NCBI RefSeq assembly: GCF_963675065.1
Contig: NZ_OY775906.1
Location: forward strand, 1,466,001 to 1,530,000
Direction: 5' to 3'
Source of the DNA: an uncultured Draconibacterium sp.
GTDB taxonomy: Bacteria; Bacteroidota; Bacteroidia; Bacteroidales; Prolixibacteraceae
DNA length: 64,000 nt
The position numbers and the translations under genes are program-made. The notes below the pieces were generated by a model. That model searched no databases. It was not told the origin of the DNA and was given only the letters and a program-made list of their open reading frames with translations. Positions 43,502-51,527 of the stretch are shown piece by piece. Within the stretch, counting starts at the first letter, position 1. Every line of letters begins with the position of its first letter.

Positions 43502-45952
43502 CTACAAACTATTCAATAATTGTTCCAAACTATATTCATCCTGCAGTAAAACCTGTCGCGCTTTACTTCCTTCGCTTGGGCCAACTATACCTGCAGCTTC
43601 CAATTGATCCATTAATCGACCCGCACGGTTATAACCAATCGAGAATTTTCGCTGTATCATCGATGTCGATCCCATTTGGTTCATCACCACCACGCGTGCC
43701 GCATCGTCAAATAACTCGTCGCGGTTCCGCAGATCCACTTGTCCCGGTCCGGGTTCTTCATCGCCTGCATATTCGGGTAACAAAAATGCCGTTGGATATC
43801 CGCGTTGATCACCAATAAATTCAACAATACGTTCAACTTCAGGAGTATCAACAAAAGCACATTGTACGCGCGTCATTTCACTTCCCTGCGAAATAAGCAT
43901 ATCACCCCGTCCGATAAGTTGGTTCGCTCCGGGCGAATCCAAAATGGTACGCGAGTCGATCATCGATGCAACCTTAAACGCAATACGCGCCGGAAAGTTA
44001 GCCTTAATAACACCGGTAATAATATTGGTCGACGGACGCTGTGTGGCAATAATCATATGAATACCAACAGCCCTTGCCAGCTGTGCAATCCTGGCAATTG
44101 GCAATTCAATTTCTTTTCCGGCAGTCATTATCAGGTCGGCAAACTCATCAATTATAACCACAATATAGGGCATAAAACGGTGCCCTTTCTCCGGATTCAA
44201 TCGGCGCGATATAAATTTCTTATTGTATTCTTTAATATTACGTGCCTGGGCAGCTTTCAGCAGATCGTAACGTGCATCCATTTCTACGTTGATCGAATTC
44301 AGCGTATTTTTCACTTTCTGAATATCGGTGATCACCGGCTCTTCCGCATCAGGTAATTTTGCCAGGTAGTGTTTTTCCAGCACCGAATAAATATTCAGCT
44401 CCACTTTTTTCGGGTCAATAAAAACGAACTTCAGTTGCGATGGGTGTTTTTTGTACAGCAACGAAGTAATGATCACATTTATACCTACCGATTTACCCTG
44501 TCCGGTAGCACCAGCAACAAGAATGTGCGGCATTTTTACCAGGTCGAACATAAACGTTTCATTCGAAATGGTTTTCCCCAACGCCACCGGCAATTCGGCT
44601 TTACTTTCCTGAAAACGCTTTGAGCGCACAATGGAATGCATCGATACCGTTTCCGGATTTTGATTTGGCACTTCAATACCAATGGTACCGCGCCCCGGAA
44701 TTGGTGCTATAATTCGAATTCCCAAAGCCGCCAGACTCAACGCGATGTCGTCTTCCAGGTTTTTAATCTTCGAGATACGTACGCCCGGTGCCGGAACAAT
44801 TTCGTAAAGTGTAATTGTTGGACCAATTGTGGCTCTGATTTTTGTTATTTCGATCTTATAATGACGCAGCGTTTCAACAATTTTATTCTTGTTGGCTACC
44901 AGCTCTTCATTCTTAACTTCAGCATTTCCAAACTGATGATCTTCCAACTGATCGAGTGATGGGAACTTGTAACTGGCCAAATCCAGGGTTGGATCATAAT
45001 CTTCCAGTTCCTCCGGCTTCGTGCCATCCGACTCTTCTTCCTCCAGTTTGCGAGCAACCGTTAAATCCAGATCATCCTCTTTTTTTATCGGAATCACCTC
45101 AATATCATCTCCCGTTTCCTCTTTGGGATGGGAAATTTCAATATCTTCGTCTTCTGCCTTCGGTTCATCCTGAGGCAGCTCAACTTCATCATCCGATTCA
45201 AAAATGGCTTTCACCACATCATCGTCATCTTCTATTATTTTTGTTATTGACTCTTCGCCTTCAACCTCCGAAACGTCGGTCGTAACTTCATCCTCTTGCT
45301 CGGTTTCTTCAAGCCCAGCCTCTTTAGGATTTCTTTTTAACAGCCCTTTCAGCATATTAAAAGCACCATCGAAACGTACAACGATAATTGCCAGCCCGGA
45401 AATGAACAACAGAAATACAAGCCCGACAATACCGATCAGCGAACGCAACCAGTTGCTTAATATAAAACCATAATGACCACCCCAATAGATAGCCGATCCG
45501 GCATCGGTTTTATTAAAGAACAATCCCAGTGCCACCGAAAACCAAATCAAGCAGATAATACTATACCACACACTTTTCAGATAGTTCCCAGTTTTTCGAC
45601 CTAAAATCCGCGCACCGCTAATGGCCATTAAATACACAAAACCAAACGATGCCAGTCCAAACCCACGGTTCATGATAACTTCCGACAAATAAGCACCCAG
45701 TTTCATCCCTTTATTCTGAGCGTTCACCTCAGTGTTGAAAAGGAATTCGCGCCAGCCCGAATCCATTATACTTTGATCGGCTGCACCGTAAAATAAAAAC
45801 GACACAAAGGAAATCAACAGATAAGCTGCTGCTAAAAACACAAACAACCCGAAAAGGAAATACAGTTTTTCTCTGTTAATCAAAGGTGTACGCTTCTTTT
45901 TGATACGTTTATTTTTCGATTTTGCTGGCTTTTTCTTCGCTCTAAATGCCAT
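43502..45952 (-). CDS. ftsK: DNA translocase FtsK
   Basis: 816-residue septal DNA pump. N-terminal membrane domain with about four helices (30-200), an acidic linker (about 215-330), then the motor with Walker A GATGQGKSVGIN and Walker B YIVVIIDEFADLIM, QRPSTNIITGVIKANFPARIAFKVAS, and a C-terminal winged-helix gamma domain (MGSTSMIQRKFSIGYNRAGRLMDQLEAAGIVGP) that reads KOPS-like signals. It moves chromosome ends and activates XerCD at dif. The short linker is usual for the phylum. Confidence 0.95.
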   Translation of the reverse strand: MAFRAKKKPAKSKNKRIKKKRTPLINREKLYFLFGLFVFLAAAYLLISFVSFLFYGAADQSIMDSGWREFLFNTEVNAQNKGMKLGAYLSEVIMNRGFGLASFGFVYLMAISGARILGRKTGNYLKSVWYSIICLIWFSVALGLFFNKTDAGSAIYWGGHYGFILSNWLRSLIGIVGLVFLLFISGLAIIVVRFDGAFNMLKGLLKRNPKEAGLEETEQEDEVTTDVSEVEGEESITKIIEDDDDVVKAIFESDDEVELPQDEPKAEDEDIEISHPKEETGDDIEVIPIKKEDDLDLTVARKLEEEESDGTKPEELEDYDPTLDLASYKFPSLDQLEDHQFGNAEVKNEELVANKNKIVETLRHYKIEITKIRATIGPTITLYEIVPAPGVRISKIKNLEDDIALSLAALGIRIIAPIPGRGTIGIEVPNQNPETVSMHSIVRSKRFQESKAELPVALGKTISNETFMFDLVKMPHILVAGATGQGKSVGINVIITSLLYKKHPSQLKFVFIDPKKVELNIYSVLEKHYLAKLPDAEEPVITDIQKVKNTLNSINVEMDARYDLLKAAQARNIKEYNKKFISRRLNPEKGHRFMPYIVVIIDEFADLIMTAGKEIELPIARIAQLARAVGIHMIIATQRPSTNIITGVIKANFPARIAFKVASMIDSRTILDSPGANQLIGRGDMLISQGSEMTRVQCAFVDTPEVERIVEFIGDQRGYPTAFLLPEYAGDEEPGPGQVDLRNRDELFDDAARVVVMNQMGSTSMIQRKFSIGYNRAGRLMDQLEAAGIVGPSEGSKARQVLLQDEYSLEQLLNSL

Positions 45953-46394
45953 GGAATTATTTTTAATCCGAATTTTTATTCACAACAAGTTTCCAATATA
46001 ACGATTAAGTTTCATTTCAATTTTTGAGTTTCCAAAAATCATTCAACAAAATCGACTCTAACCGCTAAACAGGAACATTATTCCTCTTAAAACTGAATAA
46101 TGTGGGTTAAATTGCCCGCAAATTTAACTAAAAAAACTCAGGTAGAAGTTATGCCTGCTTGCTAATTCCTGCAATCATTTCAAGAAAAAAGTGTTAACAA
46201 ATTTCACTCATTTTCTTGCAATTCGTAAGAAAGTGTATCACCTGTTTTCCGAATTAATAAATCAATCGGAAAAAGCTGTTTTAAAATAGCATAAACAACA
46301 CAAAACCAAGCTCTAACACATTTCTTTTTATGTTTTGTTTTTCTATGTTTGTTAGGCGCCTGATCTTTCGTCAGGGCACTAATTAACTATACCA
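45953..46394. other. Divergent intergenic region between ftsK and arcC
   Basis: 442 bp with no ORF. Near 46348-46385 an interrupted inverted repeat (TTAG, then CCTGA, loop, TCAGG, then CTAA) lies in the leader of the carbamate kinase gene and may fold in its mRNA. Promoters for both genes must lie here but no clean consensus is seen. Confidence 0.5.
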
Positions 46395-47387
46395 ATGAAA
46401 AAACGAGCTGTTGTTGCTTTGGGCGGAAACGCCATCCTGCGAGGAAACGAGGACGGAACGATCGTTCAGCAGGAAAAAAATGTAACCGACACACTTGAAA
46501 ACCTGGTGCCACTGCTGCGCGAAGGTTACGAACTGGTGCTGACACACGGCAACGGGCCGCAGGTAGGTAACATTTTAATGCGTAACGATGCCGGCGAGCA
46601 ACTTTATGGCATTGCACCCATGCCGCTGAATATTTGCGTGGCTGACTCGCAGGGCGGTATTGGTTTTATGATCGAGCGGATGATGCGCAACGTACTCAAC
46701 AAACACGGTATCGACAAAAATGTAATTTCAATGGTTACGCTGGTTGAGATCGATGCTAATGATCCTGCTTTTCAAAATCCATCGAAACGAATTGGAAAAG
46801 TGTACAGCAAAGCGGAAGCAGACAAACTGGCTAAACGAAAAGGCTGGGATTTTAAATCCACCTCAAAAAGTAAAGATGGCTATCGAAGGGTAGTCCCCTC
46901 GCCCAAACCCATTGATATCGTTAATAAAGAAATTATCCGGCAACTGCTGGAGAGTGGCAACATTGTGATTGCTGCCGGCGGTGGTGGCATTCCTGTTTAT
47001 TTCGACGAAAACAACGACGTGCGCACGCTTGATGCGGTAATAGATAAAGACATGGCGTCCGGGATGCTGGCCACTAATATCGATGCTGATGAGTTATACA
47101 TCCTCACTGACGTGCCATTTATCTACAAAGACTATGGCGAAGAAACACAACAGAAACTCGAGTTTTTAAATTTTACCGACACCCTAAAACATCTCGAAAA
47201 TGGTACATTTGCTGAAGGAACGATGGAGCCTAAAATAAAAGCCTGCCTCAACTTTATAAAAAACGGCGGCAGCAAAAGTATTATCACCGAAGCCACCAAG
47301 CTGGCAGACAAAAGTTACGGTTCGAAAATAACATTGAATTACGACGATTTAGATAAAAAACCTACAATAAACAACCATGACAAATAA
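46395..47387 (+). CDS. arcC: Carbamate kinase
   Basis: 330 residues. It transfers phosphate from carbamoyl phosphate to ADP. Motifs include VVALGGNAILRGNEDG, LVLTHGNGPQVGNILMRND, QGGIGFMIE, VVPSPKPIDIVN, IAAGGGGIPVY and DLASGM-like DKDMASGMLATNIDAD. The ORF overlaps the next gene by 11 nt. Together with ornithine carbamoyltransferase it would make ATP from citrulline or run in reverse. No arginine deiminase gene is seen beside it. Confidence 0.95.
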   Translation: MKKRAVVALGGNAILRGNEDGTIVQQEKNVTDTLENLVPLLREGYELVLTHGNGPQVGNILMRNDAGEQLYGIAPMPLNICVADSQGGIGFMIERMMRNVLNKHGIDKNVISMVTLVEIDANDPAFQNPSKRIGKVYSKAEADKLAKRKGWDFKSTSKSKDGYRRVVPSPKPIDIVNKEIIRQLLESGNIVIAAGGGGIPVYFDENNDVRTLDAVIDKDMASGMLATNIDADELYILTDVPFIYKDYGEETQQKLEFLNFTDTLKHLENGTFAEGTMEPKIKACLNFIKNGGSKSIITEATKLADKSYGSKITLNYDDLDKKPTINNHDK

Positions 47388-48375
47388 TTTAAAAAACAAA
47401 AATTTCCTCAAGCTACTTGATTTTACTACCGAAGAAATAAACCAACTGCTGGATCTTGCAGCGAGGTTAAAAAAGGCAAAATATGAAGGCATTGAAAAGC
47501 CGTTGCTTTCGGGTAAAAACATTGCGCTGATCTTTGAAAAAGCCTCAACCCGCACCCGTTGTGCTTTTGAAGTGGCGGCCTACGACCAGGGAGCACAGGT
47601 GACTTACCTGGGACCTTCCGGTTCGCAGATTGGCCAGAAAGAAACCATGAAAGATACAGCACGAGTTTTGGGCAGAATGTACGACGGCATTGAATACCGT
47701 GGTTTTGGCCAGGACATTGTGGAAGAACTGGGCACTTATGCAGGAGCTCCAGTTTGGAATGGCCTCACCAACGAATTTCACCCCACTCAAATTCTGGCTG
47801 ATTTCCTCACCATGAAAGAACACGGCAACAAACCGCTACAGGAAGTAAAATTCTGCTACCTGGGTGATGCACGAAACAATATGGGAAATTCACTGATGGT
47901 AGGTGCTGCCAAACTGGGAATGGATTTCAGAGCCGCTGCCCCCCTAGCTTGTCAACCCACTGAAGAATTGCAGGCGGAATGTCGCAAAATAACAGCTCAA
48001 ACCGGTGGCAAGATTATGATTACCGAAGATGTAGCCACCGCAGTAAAAGACTGTGATTTTCTGTATACCGATGTATGGGTGTCGATGGGTGAGCCCGACG
48101 AAGTATGGCAGGAACGTATAAAACTGCTCCTCCCCTACCAGGTAAATAAAAAAGCGATGGAGCTCACCGGAAATCCCGATGTAAAATTCCTGCATTGTTT
48201 ACCGGCATTCCATAACCGCGACACAAAAATTGGCGAGCAGATCTACCAAAAATTTGGACTGGAAGCTATGGAAGTTACCGAGGAAGTATTTGAAAGCGAA
48301 GCATCGCTGGTTTTCGATGAAGCAGAAAACCGCATGCACACCATAAAAGCCGTTATGGTCGCCACTTTGGCTTAA
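47377..48375 (+). CDS. argF: Ornithine carbamoyltransferase
   Basis: 332 residues. Carbamoyl phosphate binding motif STRTR in EKASTRTRCAFEVAAYDQGA, then EFHPTQILADFLTMKEH, YLGDARNNMGNSLMVGAAKLGMD and HCLPAFHNRDT with the catalytic Cys. These match true ornithine carbamoyltransferase. Many Bacteroidota use a succinyl- or acetylornithine enzyme for arginine synthesis, so pairing with carbamate kinase suggests a catabolic (arcB) role; that is inference from context. A terminator follows. Confidence 0.93.
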   Translation: MTNNLKNKNFLKLLDFTTEEINQLLDLAARLKKAKYEGIEKPLLSGKNIALIFEKASTRTRCAFEVAAYDQGAQVTYLGPSGSQIGQKETMKDTARVLGRMYDGIEYRGFGQDIVEELGTYAGAPVWNGLTNEFHPTQILADFLTMKEHGNKPLQEVKFCYLGDARNNMGNSLMVGAAKLGMDFRAAAPLACQPTEELQAECRKITAQTGGKIMITEDVATAVKDCDFLYTDVWVSMGEPDEVWQERIKLLLPYQVNKKAMELTGNPDVKFLHCLPAFHNRDTKIGEQIYQKFGLEAMEVTEEVFESEASLVFDEAENRMHTIKAVMVATLA

Positions 48376-48395
48376 GCAAAATCACCATAGATTTT

Positions 48396-48434
48396 AAAGC
48401 ATTATCTTCAATTTTTGGAGGTAGTGCTTTTTTA
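48396..48434 (+). terminator. Rho-independent terminator after ornithine carbamoyltransferase gene
   Basis: AAAGCATTATCTTC pairs with GAGGTAGTGCTTT using G-U pairs, followed by T-run 48428-48433. Confidence 0.7.
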
Positions 48435-48703
48435 ATTCCCCAGCTTCGAGCCGCGAGCTTATAGCCATTAGCTTTTTCAATCTAAATCAATCTTTTTCCA
48501 TTTCTCACCAAATAAATGCTCATTGCTCAACGCCCAACCTCCTTTCCCGCTTTCCTCATTCACTCATTTACCTATTCACTGGTTCAATCTATTTTCAATC
48601 TACATCAATCTATTTTTCAATCTCATCATCTCAATGCTCAGTACTTCTCCCCTTTTGCTTTTCGACTTTTTACTTTTGCCTTTTGCCTTGCAAATCCTTT
48701 TCC
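48435..48703. repeat. Pyrimidine-rich low-complexity region, left of PAP2 gene
   Basis: Plus strand is dominated by C and T with repeated words such as TCACTCATTTACC, TCAATCTA and CTTTTGCCTTTTGCC, preceded by CGAGCCGCGAGCTTATAGCC. A similar stretch lies at 49530-49745, so the PAP2 gene is bracketed by like repeats. No coding potential. Confidence 0.55.
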
Positions 48704-48711
48704 TATTTTTG
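48682..48711 (+). promoter_or_regulatory. Bacteroidota promoter of the PAP2 gene
   Basis: TTTG at 48682-48685, an 18-nt spacer and TATTTTTG at 48704-48711. The likely GTG start codon is at 48716, only 4 nt beyond, again predicting a leaderless transcript. Confidence 0.55.
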
Positions 48712-48715
48712 CCCC

Positions 48716-49525
48716 GTGAAAAATCATTCAACATTCATAACGAATATCCTGGCAGTAGCCTTGTTGCTAATCTCAACACAAGGAGTAGCCTCCGAAAGGG
48801 GAAAACCGGAACGGATTTCGCTTCTTATAGAAGATACCGCTCCAGCTCTAACATTTCACAACGATTCTATTCACAAGATCGATTTTCGTTATGCCGATAA
48901 ACAAAGAGGATTCAAACCATTTATAGCTCCATCCATTCTGATTGCCGGCGGAACGATTCTGCATTTTTCCGACTGGAAATATGACATTAACCAGTGGCGC
49001 TGGGAACATTTTAACTATACCGGCCACCTGGATGATTATTTACGTTTTGCACCGATTGCTGCAGTTTATTCGTTAAATGCTTTGGGGATAAAGGGGAAAA
49101 ACAATATTGGCAACCAAACCGCCATACTGGGCAAAAGCATGGTATTGACCACTATTATTACAAAAAGCCTGAAAAGCATTTTAAATGTAGAACGTCCAAC
49201 CGGCGAACCGAAGTCAATGCCTTCCGGGCATACAGCCATTGTATTTGCAACAGCCCAATGGATGCACCACGAATACGGCGAGATAAGTCCATGGTACAGT
49301 GCAGGTGCGTATGCCTGTGCCACCACTGTGGGAATCATGCGTATTTCTAAAGGCGCACATTGGGCTTCAGACGTAATGGTTGGCGCCGGTATAGGGATGA
49401 TTTCCACCGAACTGATCTATCTCACCCACCAATACAAATGGGATCGGGAACACCTGAAAAACCTCGATATTTTTCCTTTTAAAACCGGCAGCCAAAAAGG
49501 ACTTGCACTGGTGTATACCTTTTAA
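48716..49525 (+). CDS. PAP2 superfamily phosphatase, exported
   Basis: 269 residues from the GTG at 48716, which gives a clean signal peptide (VKNHSTFITNILAVALLLISTQGVAS); the ATG at 48683 would overlap the promoter. The phosphatase motif is K-x6-RP (KSILNVERPTGE), PSGHT (SMPSGHTAIVFATAQ) and SKGAHWASDVMVGAGIG for the third part. Family members dephosphorylate lipid phosphates such as undecaprenyl or phosphatidylglycerol phosphate. It sits just before the polysaccharide locus. Confidence 0.88.
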   Translation: MKNHSTFITNILAVALLLISTQGVASERGKPERISLLIEDTAPALTFHNDSIHKIDFRYADKQRGFKPFIAPSILIAGGTILHFSDWKYDINQWRWEHFNYTGHLDDYLRFAPIAAVYSLNALGIKGKNNIGNQTAILGKSMVLTTIITKSLKSILNVERPTGEPKSMPSGHTAIVFATAQWMHHEYGEISPWYSAGAYACATTVGIMRISKGAHWASDVMVGAGIGMISTELIYLTHQYKWDREHLKNLDIFPFKTGSQKGLALVYTF

Positions 49526-49751
49526 CAAGCCGCGAGCTACGAGTCTCCAGCTACAAGCATTAATTTGTCTACTACCCCAAAATCACAAACCACTCTCCAT
49601 TTACTCAATTACTCATTCACTTTTTCGCCTTTTAACTTTTTCCTTGTTCCACCATTTGCCTTTCAACTTTTACCTTTTACCTTAATTTTCCATGTTCTTT
49701 TCACCTTAAAACTTTTATCCTCTATCCTCTTCTTTTTTCCCTAGTAATTTA

Positions 49752-49759
49752 TATTTTTG
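49752..49759 (+). promoter_or_regulatory. Bacteroidota -7 box for the UpxY gene
   Basis: TATTTTTG, matching TAnnTTTG, 30 nt before the start codon at 49790. It marks the likely head of the polysaccharide operon. Confidence 0.45.
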
Positions 49760-49789
49760 TCACACAAATTCGGATAATACAGCAGACTA

Positions 49790-50317
49790 ATGGCATCTTT
49801 ACAAACTCAAAAACAATGGCATGTAATTTACACCCGGTCCCGGGCGGAAAAGAAGGTAGCAGAAGAACTTAACACAAACAATATTGAATGCTTCCTTCCT
49901 CTGCAAAAAAGACTCCGCCAGTGGAAAGACCGCAAAAAATGGGTAGAAATCCCCTTAATTTCAGGCTATTGTTTTGTAAACATCACCCGTAAAGAATACG
50001 ACAAAGTACTACAACTTAATAACGTGGTAAGTTATATCACTTTCGAGCGAAAAGCAGCTATTGTAAGTCAGGCCGAAATAGAAGCTTTGCAGACGATGCT
50101 TCATCAGTTTGACTTTGAAGTGAACGTTACAATGGAAAATTTCGAACCCGGTAAACAGGTGGAAGTAATTGAAGGGCCCATGGTTGGATTAAGCGGAGAA
50201 CTCATAGAGTGCCGGGGCAAGAATAAATTTGCGTTGCGCATCGAACAAATCAACACTTCTTTTTTGGTCGAAATTCCTGCCTCCTATCTGAGTGCGGTGC
50301 CGGAAACAGTAATTTAA
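49790..50317 (+). CDS. UpxY-type transcription antiterminator (NusG-like)
   Basis: 175 residues. NGN domain at about 5-110 (KQWHVIYTRSRAEKKVAEELNTNNIECFLPL, WVEIPLISGYCFVNI) and a C-terminal KOW domain (FEPGKQVEVIEGPMVGLSGELIECRGKNKFALRIE). In Bacteroides such proteins are coded first in capsule loci and prevent early termination in the long leader of their own operon. It is followed by a 356-bp leader-like gap with a strong hairpin and then by other polysaccharide genes, which fits this role. Confidence 0.93.
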   Translation: MASLQTQKQWHVIYTRSRAEKKVAEELNTNNIECFLPLQKRLRQWKDRKKWVEIPLISGYCFVNITRKEYDKVLQLNNVVSYITFERKAAIVSQAEIEALQTMLHQFDFEVNVTMENFEPGKQVEVIEGPMVGLSGELIECRGKNKFALRIEQINTSFLVEIPASYLSAVPETVI

Positions 50318-50673
50318 TCACTCAAAACAAGCTAATAACAGGAAATAATACTGCATATAATTAATAGAAAGAATCGTTAATACGGAATAAATACATAGCT
50401 AATATAAAGCAACAGAACGCACACATTGCCAAACAATTAACCAAACAAGATCATAATGCTCGATTTCCGACGTTAATTAACAAATAACTTTTTTGTTTTT
50501 TTTCCCCAGGAACGACATTATAAATTAAACAAATTGAGTAGTTTTGCTACTCAACTAATATTAATTTTCTACTCATACAGCACATGTAACTGAGGAGGCG
50601 AAGCAGTGCCCGAATCAGCATATCCACCACACCTTTCCAACTACAAAACTTCACATAACTCACTATTAGCCAA
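50318..50673. other. Intergenic leader region of the polysaccharide operon
   Basis: 356 bp, AT-rich, with a T-run near 50488-50504 and the hairpin at 50534-50554. No ORF is convincing. It may hold the site where UpxY acts. Confidence 0.5.
50534..50554. promoter_or_regulatory. Perfect 8-bp hairpin in operon leader
   Basis: TTGAGTAG, loop TTTTG, CTACTCAA. It lies 120 nt before the HTH gene and also contains TAGTTTTG, a match to the -7 box. It might be a pause or terminator element or a promoter with dyad symmetry. Confidence 0.45.
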
Positions 50674-51201
50674 ATGATAGAATCTTTAATCACAAACAAA
50701 ACCCGGCTAAAGCTTTTACTCAAGTTTTTTCTGAATAAGGAGACCACCAGCTACCTCAGAAACCTTGAACAGGAGTTTGGTGAATCTTCAAATGCAATTC
50801 GTTTGGAATTGAACAGGCTGGAGCACGCTGATTTACTAGTATCCAATTTCAACGGAAACCGAAAATATTTCCGTGCCAACGATAATCACCCGCTTTACAG
50901 TGAGATCAACAGCATCTTGCAAAAAACAGTGGGGCTGGATACGGTTATCGATAAGATCCTGAAAAATGTCGGCGATCTGAACGAGGCCTATCTTATTGGC
51001 GACCTGGCCATAGGGAAAGCATCCGGCATTATCGACCTGCTACTGGTGGGTGACGACATCGACACACGCTTTGTGGTTGCTTTGGTGTCGAAAGCCGAAA
51101 AACTGGTCAATAAAAAAATACGCTACCTTGTTCTTTCCGAAAAGGAAAAAGCCGAATATCTGAAAACGCAGAATGCCTTACACATCTGGTCGAGGGAATA
51201 A
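50674..51201 (+). CDS. Winged-helix regulator fused to nucleotidyltransferase-like domain
   Basis: 175 residues. The N-terminus (ITNKTRLKLLLKFFLNKETTSYLRNLEQEFGESSNAIRLELNRLEHADLLVS) is an ArsR-like winged helix. The C-terminal half has YLIGDLAIGKASGIIDLLLVGDDID, close to the minimal-nucleotidyltransferase pattern GS-x-GxG-SDIDL but with GD for GS and IIDLLL for DxD, so catalysis is doubtful. Such proteins are found near UpxY at the head of polysaccharide loci in this phylum, so a regulatory role is likely. Confidence 0.8.
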   Translation: MIESLITNKTRLKLLLKFFLNKETTSYLRNLEQEFGESSNAIRLELNRLEHADLLVSNFNGNRKYFRANDNHPLYSEINSILQKTVGLDTVIDKILKNVGDLNEAYLIGDLAIGKASGIIDLLLVGDDIDTRFVVALVSKAEKLVNKKIRYLVLSEKEKAEYLKTQNALHIWSRE

Positions 51202-51527
51202 AGAAGAGAAACCCTGACAGAAGTCAGAAGACTGGAGACCGAAGTAGAGAAACAATCCAAAGAATGTTTTATTCCGTCTTCCGACTCCCGACTTCGGACT
51301 CATAAGCAGGTCATTCTACCTAACTGAAAAATATTCTAGCTTTGTTTTTTTCAACCAAACGGATAATTAAATATTACCAAATAAATAATAAATGAAGAAC
51401 GATAGGTATTCAACTCACCCCCTCTCTTCGCGAAGAGAGGGACGATTGGAACGAAGTTACAATCAGGGTGAGTAGTAAAAAACCTGCAACAGAGTATTCA
51501 ACTTAAAAACTTTACTACAACACAAAT
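51202..51527. other. Intergenic region with repeat words and a palindromic element
   Basis: 326 bp. The first 100 bp have GAAGTCAGAAGAC and CCGACTCCCGACTTCGG words, related to the hairpin of the 220-bp repeat. The palindromic element at 51413-51473 follows. No gene. Confidence 0.6.
51413..51473. repeat. Nested palindromic (REP/MITE-like) element
   Basis: Outer arms ACTCACCC (51413-51420) and GGGTGAGT (51466-51473) enclose a perfect 22-bp palindrome at 51420-51441 built of CCCTCTCTTCG and its complement. Total 61 bp. A degenerate relative is at about 42590-42650. Confidence 0.7.

Noticed and set aside
43805..45473. Several long plus-strand frames opposite ftsK
   Set aside because: They lie wholly inside the well-supported ftsK gene on the other strand and show no family features.
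46348..46357. GTTAGGCGCC before the carbamate kinase gene as another recombination half-site
   Set aside because: No partner site lies nearby and the following genes are ordinary metabolic genes; probably chance.
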